From positions 1 through 39,640 of the forward strand of contig NZ_JABAOB010000015.1 in the NCBI RefSeq assembly GCF_012726295.1: 39,640 nucleotides of DNA. The letters run 5' to 3'. The position numbers were made by a program, and so were the translations under genes. The notes under the pieces were generated by a model. That model was not told the DNA's origin and searched no databases. It saw only the letters and a list, made by a program, of their open reading frames with translations. Positions 26,014-33,403 of the stretch are shown one piece after another (position 1 is the first letter of the stretch; each line of letters begins with the position of its first letter). The DNA is from Chitinophaga sp. Ak27. GTDB taxonomy: Bacteria; Bacteroidota; Bacteroidia; Chitinophagales; Chitinophagaceae.

Positions 26014-27237
26014 TTACTGCAGTTCGATCTGGTTTTTCAGGAGGTCTTCGAGGGTATCGCGTCTGCGGATCAAGTGCGGTTTACCCTCTTTTACTAGTAC
26101 TTCCGCTGGTTTCAGGCGGGAGTTAAAGTTGGAAGACATTTCAAAACCATAGGCGCCGGCGTTATAGAATACCAGGTAATCGCCTTCTCTCACTTCATTA
26201 ATTTTCCTATCCCATCCGAAGGTATCTGTTTCGCAGATGTTTCCCACTACAGTATAGATCCGTTCCGTGCCTTTAGGATTGGAGATATTGCGGATCAGGT
26301 GGAAAGCATCGTAAAACATTGGTCTGATCAGGTGGTTAAAGCCGGAGTTCACACCTACAAATACGTTAGCTGTAGTTTGTTTGATTACATTAGCTTTTAC
26401 GACGAAGTAACCACACTGGCTTACCAGGAATTTTCCTGGCTCAAACCAAAGCTGTAGCGGACGTACGTATGTTTTGGCGAAGTTGTTGAATGCTTCGCTC
26501 AGTTTTCTGCCAAGCAGGTCAATATCAGTTTCAGGATCTCCCTGTTGGTAGGCCACCTTAAATCCGCTGCCCAGGTCAATAGATTCCAGGTCGGGGAAGT
26601 GTTGTACCATTTCCAGCATTACCTCTACACCACGCAGGAACACGTCTACGTCTTTGATTTCGGAGCCGGTGTGCATGTGCAGGCCCGTTACTTTCAGTTT
26701 GGTAGAGTTGATAATGCGTTCGATATGGCGCATCTGGTGGATGGAAATACCAAACTTGCTATCAATATGGCCGGTAGAGATTTTGAAGTTACCACCTGCC
26801 ATGATATGTGGGTTCAGGCGGATGCAAATGGGATAGCTGCCACCGAACTTATTCCCGAATTGCTCCAGGATAGACAGGTTGTCGATGTTGATAATTACGC
26901 CCAGGTCTTTGGCTGCAATGATTTCCTGCAGGTCTACACAATTGGGGGTAAAGATGATATTTTTAGGATCGAACCCGGCTTTCAGGCCCAGTTGTACTTC
27001 CTGGATGGATACAGTATCGAGGCCGCAACCAATAGAATTGACGTACTTAAGGATATTGATGTTGGTCAATGCCTTACAGGCGTAGAAAAAGCGGGTGTCG
27101 GCCTTATGAAACGCCTTTTGCAGCTTTTCATATTGGGTTTTAATCTTTTCCGCATGGTATATGTATACCGGGGTACCAAATTCTTCTGCTATTTTCACCA
27201 GGAAATCGGCAGCAAGTACGTCGCTTTGTTTAGGCAT
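26014..27237 (-). CDS. lysA: Diaminopimelate decarboxylase
   Basis: Catalyses the last step of lysine synthesis, meso-diaminopimelate to L-lysine plus CO2, using PLP. The fold type III (alanine racemase-like) barrel begins near GTPVYIYH. The PLP lysine is K55 in FFYACKALTN. Further family motifs are HIDSKFGIS, GLHMHTGSEIKD, LESIDLGSGFKV (glycine-rich phosphate-binding loop), WFEPGKFLVS and GNICETDTFGWDR (catalytic Cys of the second subunit), with GAYGFEMSSNFNSR near the end. Length 407 residues is normal. No other lysine-pathway gene is adjacent. Confidence 0.95.
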   Translation of the reverse strand: MPKQSDVLAADFLVKIAEEFGTPVYIYHAEKIKTQYEKLQKAFHKADTRFFYACKALTNINILKYVNSIGCGLDTVSIQEVQLGLKAGFDPKNIIFTPNCVDLQEIIAAKDLGVIINIDNLSILEQFGNKFGGSYPICIRLNPHIMAGGNFKISTGHIDSKFGISIHQMRHIERIINSTKLKVTGLHMHTGSEIKDVDVFLRGVEVMLEMVQHFPDLESIDLGSGFKVAYQQGDPETDIDLLGRKLSEAFNNFAKTYVRPLQLWFEPGKFLVSQCGYFVVKANVIKQTTANVFVGVNSGFNHLIRPMFYDAFHLIRNISNPKGTERIYTVVGNICETDTFGWDRKINEVREGDYLVFYNAGAYGFEMSSNFNSRLKPAEVLVKEGKPHLIRRRDTLEDLLKNQIELQ

Positions 27238-27266
27238 TGATAATCCTTAGTTTAAGAATGAGGTGG

Positions 27267-27274
27267 CAAAATTA
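27267..27274 (-). promoter_or_regulatory. Possible -7 element of lysA
   Basis: On the minus strand the bases read TAATTTTG, matching TAnnTTTG, 29 bases upstream of the lysA start. No good -33 TTG is found at the proper distance, so the call rests on the -7 element and position only. Confidence 0.4.
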
Positions 27275-27541
27275 CTACGCAAAAGTGAGAAAATGTAGAA
27301 AAATGCGTAAGGGCTGTAAATGCGGTTGTCAGAAGAGAGGAATCGTCTCTCAGAAAACAAAGCATTAGTTTAAAATTTAATGTGTGTAGATGTGACAAAT
27401 ACTTGATTTCTTTTCTGCACCAGGTAAAATATCTCTATAAAAGGCAACTTCAGCATTGCAGAAATGGAAGAAATAAAGACCTCGCCTGGAAGGTACAACA
27501 GGACTTGAAAGACCTACTCTGGGCTTTTTGCTAAACAAAAA
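27275..27541. other. Non-coding gap between the S4 gene terminator and lysA promoter
   Basis: No gene, tRNA or repeat family is recognisable. There are scattered A/T runs and no long inverted repeat. Most of it is presumably untranslated or regulatory sequence upstream of lysA. Confidence 0.4.
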
Positions 27542-27568
27542 AGGTGTCTTTGCATTGCAAAGAACACC
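27535..27568 (-). terminator. Intrinsic terminator of the S4 RNA-binding protein gene
   Basis: Inverted repeat 27542-27554 with 27555-27568 (AGGTGT-CTTTGCA, one bulge) is followed on the minus strand by a U-rich run (complement of 27535-27541). It lies 24 bases beyond the stop of the minus-strand S4 gene. Confidence 0.82.
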
Positions 27569-27592
27569 TCTAAAATAAATTGTTATAAGATC

Positions 27593-27988
27593 CTATTCCT
27601 CGTCTCCTTCCATAAATCCTTCTATACTTCTGCGGTCTTTCTTGGTAGGGCGGCCAATCTTACTCTGGCGCTTACCAGTCTGGAATACAGATGGAACGTA
27701 TGCCGGGGCGAGTTTATCTTCGTCGGGGGTATTGTCAGTATAATATTTAATGGCTTCTGAGTAGGCTACCCGGTTGGAAATGATACCTACTACTTCGATC
27801 ACCCACTTGCGGGCTTCTCCTCTGATTTCGAATTTATCGCCGATGGATACAGGTTTAGCGGCTTTTACGGAAGAACCGTTCATTTTTACTTTACCACTGT
27901 CACAGGCATCAGCAGCCTGGCTGCGGGTTTTGAAAACCCTGATGGACCAGAGGTATTTATCAACGCGTACTTTTTCAGTGTTACTCAT
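27593..27988 (-). CDS. S4-domain RNA-binding protein (Hsp15-like)
   Basis: A 131-residue protein. Its first 65 residues form an S4 RNA-binding fold: RVDKYLWSIRVFKTRSQAAD, then SGKVKMNGSSVKAAKPVSIG, then DKFEIR. This is the Hsp15/HslR type, which in Escherichia coli rescues stalled 50S subunits carrying peptidyl-tRNA. The C-terminal tail is basic (GKRQSKIGRPTKKDRRSIEG), as is usual in Bacteroidota members. Whether it does the same job here is inferred. It lies 63 bases downstream of the M20 dipeptidase gene on the same strand, with a strong hairpin between them. Confidence 0.9.
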   Translation of the reverse strand: MSNTEKVRVDKYLWSIRVFKTRSQAADACDSGKVKMNGSSVKAAKPVSIGDKFEIRGEARKWVIEVVGIISNRVAYSEAIKYYTDNTPDEDKLAPAYVPSVFQTGKRQSKIGRPTKKDRRSIEGFMEGDEE

Positions 27989-28011
27989 GTGATAAGCTTT
28001 TAACGTTTAGC

Positions 28012-28044
28012 CTACACAGCCCCACGTTCAGCGGGGCTGTGTAG
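28012..28044 (-). terminator. Strong hairpin after the dipeptidase gene
   Basis: A perfect 12-bp GC-rich stem (28012-28023 with 28033-28044) with a 9-base loop lies just past the dipeptidase stop codon. The U tract after it on the minus strand is poor, so it may be a partial terminator or 3'-end stabiliser that lets some transcription reach the S4 gene. Confidence 0.7.
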
Positions 28045-28051
28045 CCAAAGG

Positions 28052-29425
28052 CTATTTCTTCGCCAATTCCGCAAAGTACTTATGAAAATACGGAATGGTT
28101 TCAATGCCTTTGTAATAGTTTGCTAAGCCATACTTCTCGTTGGGAGAATGCAGGTTGTCGCTGTCGAGGCCAAAACCCATCAATACTGTTTTCAGTCCCA
28201 GTGTTTTTTCAAACAAAGCTACAATTGGAATGCTACCACCACCGCGAACTGGGATAGGCGCTTTACCAAAGGTAGTACTGATGGCCTCATGGGCAGCTTT
28301 AAATGCAACGGAATCTGTTGGTGTTACATATGGGCTACCACCATGATGTTTGGTTACTTTCACTTTTACACTCTTGGGCGCAATGGCTTCGAAGTGTTTG
28401 GTGAACAGGTCAGATATTTCATGCCAGTCCTGGTTAGGCACAAGGCGCATAGATATTTTAGCAAATGCTTTGGATGGCAATACGGTCTTGGATCCTTCAC
28501 CAGTGTAGCCTCCCCATATACCGTTCACTTCCAGGGTAGGACGGATGCCGGTTCTCTCGATGGTGCTATATCCTTTTTCTCCCCGAACATCAGCGATGCC
28601 CAGGTCTTGCTTGTACGCTTCTTCGTCGAATGGAGCGGCATTGAGGGCTGTTCTTTCATCGGCGCTCAGTTCCTGTACTTTGTCGTAAAAACCAGGGATG
28701 GTGATGTGATTGTTTTCGTCGTGCAGGGAAGCAATCATTTTAGCGAGGATAGTGGCGGGGTTGGCAACGGCGCCACCATATACACCACTGTGCAGGTCAC
28801 GGTTAGGGCCGGTTACCTCTACTTCCATGTAAGCCAGGCCACGCAGACCGGTATCAATGGAGGGCGTATCCAGGCTGATCATGGAGGTGTCTGAAATCAA
28901 TACTACATCAGCTTTCAGGCGCTCTTTATTTTGTTCCAGGAAAATACCCAGGTTAGCGGAACCTACTTCTTCTTCCCCTTCAATCATGAATTTGATATTA
29001 CAGGGAATAGAGTTGGTTTTGTACATGGTTTCAAAAGCTTTTACATGCATGTAAAACTGGCCTTTGTCATCGGCACTGCCGCGGGCATATATATTGCCAT
29101 CTTTGATAACGGGTTCAAACGGACCGCTATGCCACAATTCCAGCGGATCTGCGGGCTGTACATCGTAGTGGCCATATACCAATACGGTGGGTAAGGAAGG
29201 ATCTATTATTTTTTCTCCGTAAACGATAGGGTGACCTGCAGTCTGACACACTTCTACTTTGTCGGCGCCTGCTTCCTGCAAACGCTGTTTCACCGCTTCT
29301 GCGCAACGTTGCGTATCTCCATTAAAACGGGAGTCGGCACTCACAGAAGGAATGCGCAACAGTTCCAGTAATTCCTCCAGGAAACGATCTTTATTCTCTG
29401 CCTGGTAATCTTTCCAAACTTGCAT
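28052..29425 (-). CDS. M20 family dipeptidase (CNDP-like)
   Basis: A di-zinc peptidase of the M20 family, cytosolic dipeptidase branch, 457 residues. Metal and catalytic residues are visible: H86 and D88 in VYGHYDVQP, D119 in ARGSADDKGQ, and E151/E152 in MIEGEEEVGS. The lid (dimerisation) domain follows, with RDLHSGVYGGAVANP and IWGGYTGEGSKTVLPSKAFAKISMR. The C-terminal metal His is in the segment FGLDSDNLHSPNEKY. Likely substrates are dipeptides or related amides; no neighbour suggests a more specific one. Confidence 0.94.
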   Translation of the reverse strand: MQVWKDYQAENKDRFLEELLELLRIPSVSADSRFNGDTQRCAEAVKQRLQEAGADKVEVCQTAGHPIVYGEKIIDPSLPTVLVYGHYDVQPADPLELWHSGPFEPVIKDGNIYARGSADDKGQFYMHVKAFETMYKTNSIPCNIKFMIEGEEEVGSANLGIFLEQNKERLKADVVLISDTSMISLDTPSIDTGLRGLAYMEVEVTGPNRDLHSGVYGGAVANPATILAKMIASLHDENNHITIPGFYDKVQELSADERTALNAAPFDEEAYKQDLGIADVRGEKGYSTIERTGIRPTLEVNGIWGGYTGEGSKTVLPSKAFAKISMRLVPNQDWHEISDLFTKHFEAIAPKSVKVKVTKHHGGSPYVTPTDSVAFKAAHEAISTTFGKAPIPVRGGGSIPIVALFEKTLGLKTVLMGFGLDSDNLHSPNEKYGLANYYKGIETIPYFHKYFAELAKK

Positions 29426-29594
29426 GTTTCAGGTATGATTAAGTTTACAATGTGGTGCAAGTTAACGGAAAATCAACATTCAGAAATTCCGTACCAGGGG
29501 ATTTTGATAAACGGAAGCCGGCAGATACAGGCACATAAAAAACTGTCTGCTTCATTAAGAAGCAAACTGTTCAAGTCACCGCGGCACGAAATAA

Positions 29595-30059
29595 TCAGGA
29601 AATCAACTTCTGTCTTACCAGGAATTCCAGTTGCTGGTTTACATCCAGCAGTTTGGCGGTCAATTCTTTGTTTTCTTTACGGAGCGCATATACCTCATAA
29701 GCTTTGTCAATATTATGCTTCAGCTCCTCTTCGTTCCAGGGTTTGGAAAAATACTTGTATACCTGTCCTTTATTGATAGCGTCTACCACAGCGTTAATAT
29801 CGGCATAGCCAGTGAGTAACATGCGGATGGGTTCGGGGTACTTTTCCAATATGGATTCAAAAAACTCAATCCCGGTAGTTTTGGGCATGCGCTGATCCGA
29901 GATAATGATGTGAAATTCCTGCTCTGCCAGTAATTTTTCCGCTTCTTCTGCAGAGGTGGCAGTTACCACGTGGTACATCCTTCTGAATGAAGCTTTAAAG
30001 GCATTCAGATTGTGTATTTCATCATCAATATAGAGTATATGGATGTGTTGTGCACTCAT
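29595..30059 (-). CDS. REC-only response regulator with C-terminal coiled coil
   Basis: A 154-residue receiver-domain protein: acidic pocket D12-D13, phospho-acceptor D55 in IISDQRMP, switch threonine in LLTGYAD and lysine in YFSKPWNEEEL. Receivers with the FSKPW signature usually come at the front of HD-GYP proteins or in hybrid systems, but here the gene ends after a helical tail (ALRKENKELTAKLLDVNQQLE), a short coiled coil, with no output domain. It may act by protein contact. No histidine kinase is adjacent; the orphan kinase at 9774 is of the LytS class, which usually uses LytTR regulators, so pairing is not implied. Confidence 0.92.
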   Translation of the reverse strand: MSAQHIHILYIDDEIHNLNAFKASFRRMYHVVTATSAEEAEKLLAEQEFHIIISDQRMPKTTGIEFFESILEKYPEPIRMLLTGYADINAVVDAINKGQVYKYFSKPWNEEELKHNIDKAYEVYALRKENKELTAKLLDVNQQLEFLVRQKLIS

Positions 30060-30193
30060 TTAAGCAGACTTAGTTCCAAGTTATTGATAATAAATGAGTT
30101 AGAAACAATGAAACTTTTGATATCGATTTTGTGTCCATTCTGCCTCATTCACCCTAAAATCATATTGTAAAACGTTCAGCGTTTATTACTTGG

Positions 30194-30201
30194 CAAAGGT
30201 A
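30194..30201 (-). promoter_or_regulatory. Probable -7 element of the response regulator gene
   Basis: On the minus strand the bases read TACCTTTG, a perfect match to the -7 element and the same octamer used in the rRNA promoters of this window. It lies about 135 bases upstream of the response regulator start, implying a leader of about 125 bases. A clear -33 TTG was not found. Confidence 0.5.
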
Positions 30202-30449
30202 CATATAAACATACTGTTTTATGACGAATATTTCAAGGATGACTGAACTTTTTTAAAAAATTGCCGTTTCCTTATCCAATAGCTATTTAGTGGCTGAGTT
30301 TCCATATTTTCGTGTAGGCGTCAAAAGAACGGCTTTACCGCCTTTTCTATCGTCTTTACCGATGAAAACAACTAGTTACACCGGCAACGTGTAAAATGGG
30401 AATACGTTTTGCTCATTTGCCGGCACTTAAAATTTTAAATTTAATCCAG
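30202..30449. other. Non-coding divergent region before lemA
   Basis: The gap between the divergent response regulator and lemA genes totals about 390 bases (30060-30449). It has no gene-like frame. It must contain the promoter of the lemA operon, but no confident -33/-7 pair is visible. An in-frame ATG-like extension of lemA to 30396 was not accepted. Confidence 0.4.
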
Positions 30450-31037
30450 ATGAAAAAAGGAGTTATTGTTATTGTAGTACTCGTAATTCTAGCTATGGCA
30501 GGTTGTGGTGGTTGTAATAAGTACAACGGATTAGTGAACCAGGACGAAAACGTGAAAAATAAATGGGGAGTGGTGCAAAGTAGCTACCAACGCCGCGCTG
30601 ACCTGATTCCTAACCTCGTAGCTACTGTAAAAGGTGCTGCCAACTTCGAAACTGAAACACTGGAAAAAGTAATCCAGGCCCGAGCCAGCGCTACCCAGAT
30701 AAAGGTAGATGTGAATGACCTGAGCCCGGAAAAAATACAGCAATACCAGGCTGCTCAAGGTCAATTAAGCCAGGCACTCGGTCGCTTGCTCGCCGTGTCT
30801 GAAAGCTATCCTGACCTAAAAGCAAATGCCAACTTCCAGAACCTGCAAGTACAACTGGAAGGTACTGAAAACAGGATCAATGTAGCGCGGAACGATTTCA
30901 ACCAGGCGGTAAATAGCTACAATAGCTCTGTACGTACCTTCCCTGGTAATATTGTTGCCGGCATCGCCGGATTCAAACAGAAAGGCTATTTTGAGGCTTC
31001 AGCTGGTGCTGAGAACGCGCCACAAGTGAAATTCTAA
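30450..31037 (+). CDS. lemA: LemA family lipoprotein
   Basis: The start at 30450 gives MKKGVIVIVVLVILAMAGC, a lipoprotein signal with Cys19; an upstream in-frame start at 30396 would bury it. The LemA fold follows: YNGLVNQDENVKNKWGVVQS, QRRADLIPNLVATVKG, a long helical bundle, then RNDFNQAVNSYNSSVRTFPG and GFKQKGYFEA. Length 195 residues is normal. The biochemical role of LemA is not settled. It heads an operon with two TPM-domain genes, an arrangement common in Bacteroidota, and an envelope role is likely. Confidence 0.95.
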   Translation: MKKGVIVIVVLVILAMAGCGGCNKYNGLVNQDENVKNKWGVVQSSYQRRADLIPNLVATVKGAANFETETLEKVIQARASATQIKVDVNDLSPEKIQQYQAAQGQLSQALGRLLAVSESYPDLKANANFQNLQVQLEGTENRINVARNDFNQAVNSYNSSVRTFPGNIVAGIAGFKQKGYFEASAGAENAPQVKF

Positions 31038-31057
31038 TACCACCCAGATAAAGGCTC

Positions 31058-31096
31058 CCGGCCGGCTGCATCTCTATTCGATTTGTTGCCGGCCGG
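31058..31096 (+). promoter_or_regulatory. Intercistronic GC-rich hairpin between lemA and the TPM gene
   Basis: Nine-base arms 31058-31066 and 31088-31096 (CCGGCCGGC/GCCGGCCGG) pair perfectly around a 21-base loop, ending 19 bases before the next start codon. No T run follows (CCCCAAAAAA). It could protect the lemA mRNA end or lower expression of downstream genes; it could also block the in-frame TTG start at 31083. Confidence 0.6.
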
Positions 31097-31115
31097 TCCC
31101 CAAAAAATACCAGGC

Positions 31116-31574
31116 ATGCGCTTATTCCCTTTTAAAAGAAAAGAAATTTTTTCCGAGCCGGAGAAGAACAGGTTAGTGCAGGCAATACGGGTAGCCGAAC
31201 GGCTTACCTCCGGCGAAATCAGATTGTTTGTGGAAAGCCACTGCAGCTACGTAAATCCAATGGACAGGGCCAAAGAAGCCTTTGTGTCGCTCGATATGGG
31301 AAAAACACGGCTCCGCAATGGCGTATTGGTATATGTGGCCATAAAAGACCGGCAGTTTGCCATTCTCGGCGACCAGGGAATTCACGAAAAGGTAGGCGAT
31401 GACTTTTGGGCAAAGGAAGCGGCGCTCCTCATCAGCCATTTCCAGGATAACCGCATTATTGATGGCATTGAAGCCTGCATTGAGGAGATAGGAAGCTCGC
31501 TCCGTACTCACTTTCCACACGAAGCCAGCAACGATGAGAATGAACTGCCCGATGATATCGTCTTTAATATCTGA
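31116..31574 (+). CDS. Small cytosolic TPM-domain protein
   Basis: The start is set at ATG 31116 (MRLFPFKRKEIF); an in-frame TTG at 31083 lies inside a hairpin. The 152-residue product is a single TPM domain (TLP18.3/Psb32/MOLO-1 type): LVQAIRVAERLTSGEIRLFVES, then RNGVLVYVAIKDRQFAILGDQGIHEKVGDDFW and IIDGIEACIEEIG. Unlike the next gene product it has no signal peptide or membrane helix. The function is unknown; TPM domains have been linked to phosphatase activity in plants. It is the second gene of the lemA operon. Confidence 0.9.
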   Translation: MRLFPFKRKEIFSEPEKNRLVQAIRVAERLTSGEIRLFVESHCSYVNPMDRAKEAFVSLDMGKTRLRNGVLVYVAIKDRQFAILGDQGIHEKVGDDFWAKEAALLISHFQDNRIIDGIEACIEEIGSSLRTHFPHEASNDENELPDDIVFNI

Positions 31575-31609
31575 CGACCACTCTTTTTAACGATTTTAGC
31601 TTTGATACA

Positions 31610-32380
31610 ATGAGGATACTACGCTGGTTTTTACCGGGATTATTAATGATGACAGGTTTGCTGGCAAATGCCCAGAATATACCGCCCCGGCCTAATCCTC
31701 CAACTTTAGTCAACGACTTTGCAGGCGTACTGCTGAAAAATGAAGATGACGCGCTCGAACAAAAGTTAGTCGCCTACTACGACAGTACCTCTACCCAAAT
31801 CGCCATCGTCACCCTAAAATCTGTGGGCGACTATGACATCAGCCAGGTATCGTTAAAAATTTTACGCGATTGGGGAATTGGTACAAAAGGTAAGAACAAT
31901 GGAATACTTATTCTTGTTTCAGTTGAAGACAGGAAGATCAGGATTGAAACAGGATACGGCATGGAAGGGGTTGTTCCTGATGCGATCGCCAATGATATCA
32001 TTAACCAGGCCATCAAGCCCAATTTCCGGGAAGGACGTTATTATGAGGGATTGAACGCAGCTGTAGATGGTATCATCAAAGCTGCGGCAGGAGAGTACAG
32101 AGCCAATCCGCGTCAAAGCAAGCCCGGTATTAGCCCCGGCGGCGTTTTTCTCATCATCCTGTTGATTGTCATCATCGTTTCGCTCATCAGTCGCGGCGGC
32201 GGTGGCGGCGGCGGCGGAACCACTTACAACCGACGTGGTGGCTGGATATGGCCGGTAATCGGAAGTGGTATGTTTGGTGGCGGCGGAGGCGGATGGTCCG
32301 GCGGTGGAGGAGGCGGAGGCGGCTTCGGTGGCTTCGGCGGAGGTTCCGGAGGTGGCGGAGGTGCCAGTGGTAGCTGGTAA
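31610..32380 (+). CDS. YgcG-type TPM-domain membrane protein with glycine-rich tail
   Basis: Signal peptide (MRILRWFLPGLLMMTGLLANA) is followed by a TPM domain (about 25-165: VNDFAGVLLKNEDDALEQKL, STQIAIVTLKSV, LRDWGIGTKGKNNGILILVS, IRIETGYGMEGVVPDA). One transmembrane helix follows (about 180-197, VFLIILLIVIIVSLIS), then a tail of about 55 residues that is mostly glycine with Ser, Phe and Trp. This is the standard YgcG layout, with the TPM domain outside the membrane. It is the third gene of the lemA operon; its stop overlaps the next start by one base (TAATG). Confidence 0.93.
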   Translation: MRILRWFLPGLLMMTGLLANAQNIPPRPNPPTLVNDFAGVLLKNEDDALEQKLVAYYDSTSTQIAIVTLKSVGDYDISQVSLKILRDWGIGTKGKNNGILILVSVEDRKIRIETGYGMEGVVPDAIANDIINQAIKPNFREGRYYEGLNAAVDGIIKAAAGEYRANPRQSKPGISPGGVFLIILLIVIIVSLISRGGGGGGGGTTYNRRGGWIWPVIGSGMFGGGGGGWSGGGGGGGGFGGFGGGSGGGGGASGSW

Positions 32381-33318
32381 TGCTTGAAAATTATTTTATG
32401 TCATACCTGAATGTGTTAAATGGAGATGCTATCCTTAACTTGTTCCGGCAAAGCAAGGTGCCGGGAGAAGTGGTAGTATGCCGGGAAATGATGTGTGAAG
32501 GCAAAGTCAAGTATACAAAAGACCTCACCGTGTTTTTTGAAAGCAGGGCTAAGCACCTCGAATACCAATACGGTATTGATAAACAAACTTATTATACGAA
32601 TGTAGTACAGGAGCTGGAGAAACTGGATTCCTCCGGCTCCGCTACAGATGAAATTATACTCTGGTTTGAATACGACCTGTTTTGCCAGGTCAACATGATA
32701 TTCCTTCTCCACTATATCAACGTTAAACTCCCCCAGGCGCCGCCTATCAGTATTGTGGATCTGCCTCATCATCCATCACCGGAAATCCTGGCCCAGGTGT
32801 TTGAACAACGGGTGCGGCTAAACGCCGATGACCTTGCACTGGCAGCCGACGTATGGGATGCCTGGTGCCAACATTCTCCGCAGGAGCTGGAACATATCAG
32901 TAAAAGACCTCCCGGTAACCTCCGGCATTTGCCAGCAGCTATCATAGCGCACCTGAAAAGATTTCCTGACAGTATCACCGGCCTGAGCGTGATTGAAAGC
33001 TATTTCCTGCTTCGTCTCGCCCTGGGCAGTTATCGCTGGTACGATCTGTACACGCTTTTCTGGAGCGAACTGGAAATCTTTGGTTTCACCAATTTTCAGC
33101 TTGATATCTTGGTAAACCGCATGGTACGCGCAGGTGTGCTGGAAGAAAATGACCAGATGCTGAAGATAACCAGCCTGGGAAAGGAAATATTGAATGAGGA
33201 AGAAAATTACCTCGATTATTGTTCGCTGGAACATCGCTGGCTGGGCGGCGTTCGGCTCTCTGATAATACCTGGTGCTGGGATCATGAAACACAGACCCTG
33301 GTAAATGTAGAAAGATAA
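32380..33318 (+). CDS. DUF1835 family protein
   Basis: A 312-residue cytosolic protein of the DUF1835 family: MSYLNVLNGDAILNLFRQS, PGEVVVCREMMCEGKV and ILWFEYDLFCQVNMIFLLHY in the N-terminal half. A helical C-terminal half with winged-helix-like features follows (LTSLGKEILNEE-type end segment, GGVRLSDNTWCWD). Activity is not known. The start at 32380 overlaps the upstream stop; an in-frame ATG at 32398 is an alternative that begins exactly at the conserved domain. It is the last gene of the lemA operon, before a strong terminator. Confidence 0.85.
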   Translation: MLENYFMSYLNVLNGDAILNLFRQSKVPGEVVVCREMMCEGKVKYTKDLTVFFESRAKHLEYQYGIDKQTYYTNVVQELEKLDSSGSATDEIILWFEYDLFCQVNMIFLLHYINVKLPQAPPISIVDLPHHPSPEILAQVFEQRVRLNADDLALAADVWDAWCQHSPQELEHISKRPPGNLRHLPAAIIAHLKRFPDSITGLSVIESYFLLRLALGSYRWYDLYTLFWSELEIFGFTNFQLDILVNRMVRAGVLEENDQMLKITSLGKEILNEEENYLDYCSLEHRWLGGVRLSDNTWCWDHETQTLVNVER

Positions 33319-33335
33319 TATCCTGACACGGTTAT

Positions 33336-33389
33336 AAAAGATCGGGGGAGATGGAAACGGCTATCCGCTTTCATCTCCCCCGATCTTTT
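33336..33389. terminator. Bidirectional intrinsic terminator
   Basis: An 18-bp perfect stem (33336-33353 with 33372-33389) continues after a mismatch into a second short stem CGG/CCG. It has A and T runs at the outer ends and separates the lemA operon from the convergent aminopeptidase gene. Confidence 0.93.
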
Positions 33390-33403
33390 TATAGTGATAT
33401 TAT

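Noticed and set aside
30396..30449. Extended N-terminus of LemA
   Set aside because: It would place 18 polar or mixed residues ahead of a standard lipoprotein signal sequence.
31597..31604. TAGCTTTG as a promoter -7 element before the YgcG-type gene
   Set aside because: It lies 5 bases before the start codon with no -33 element, so any transcript would be leaderless; the gene fits in the lemA operon.
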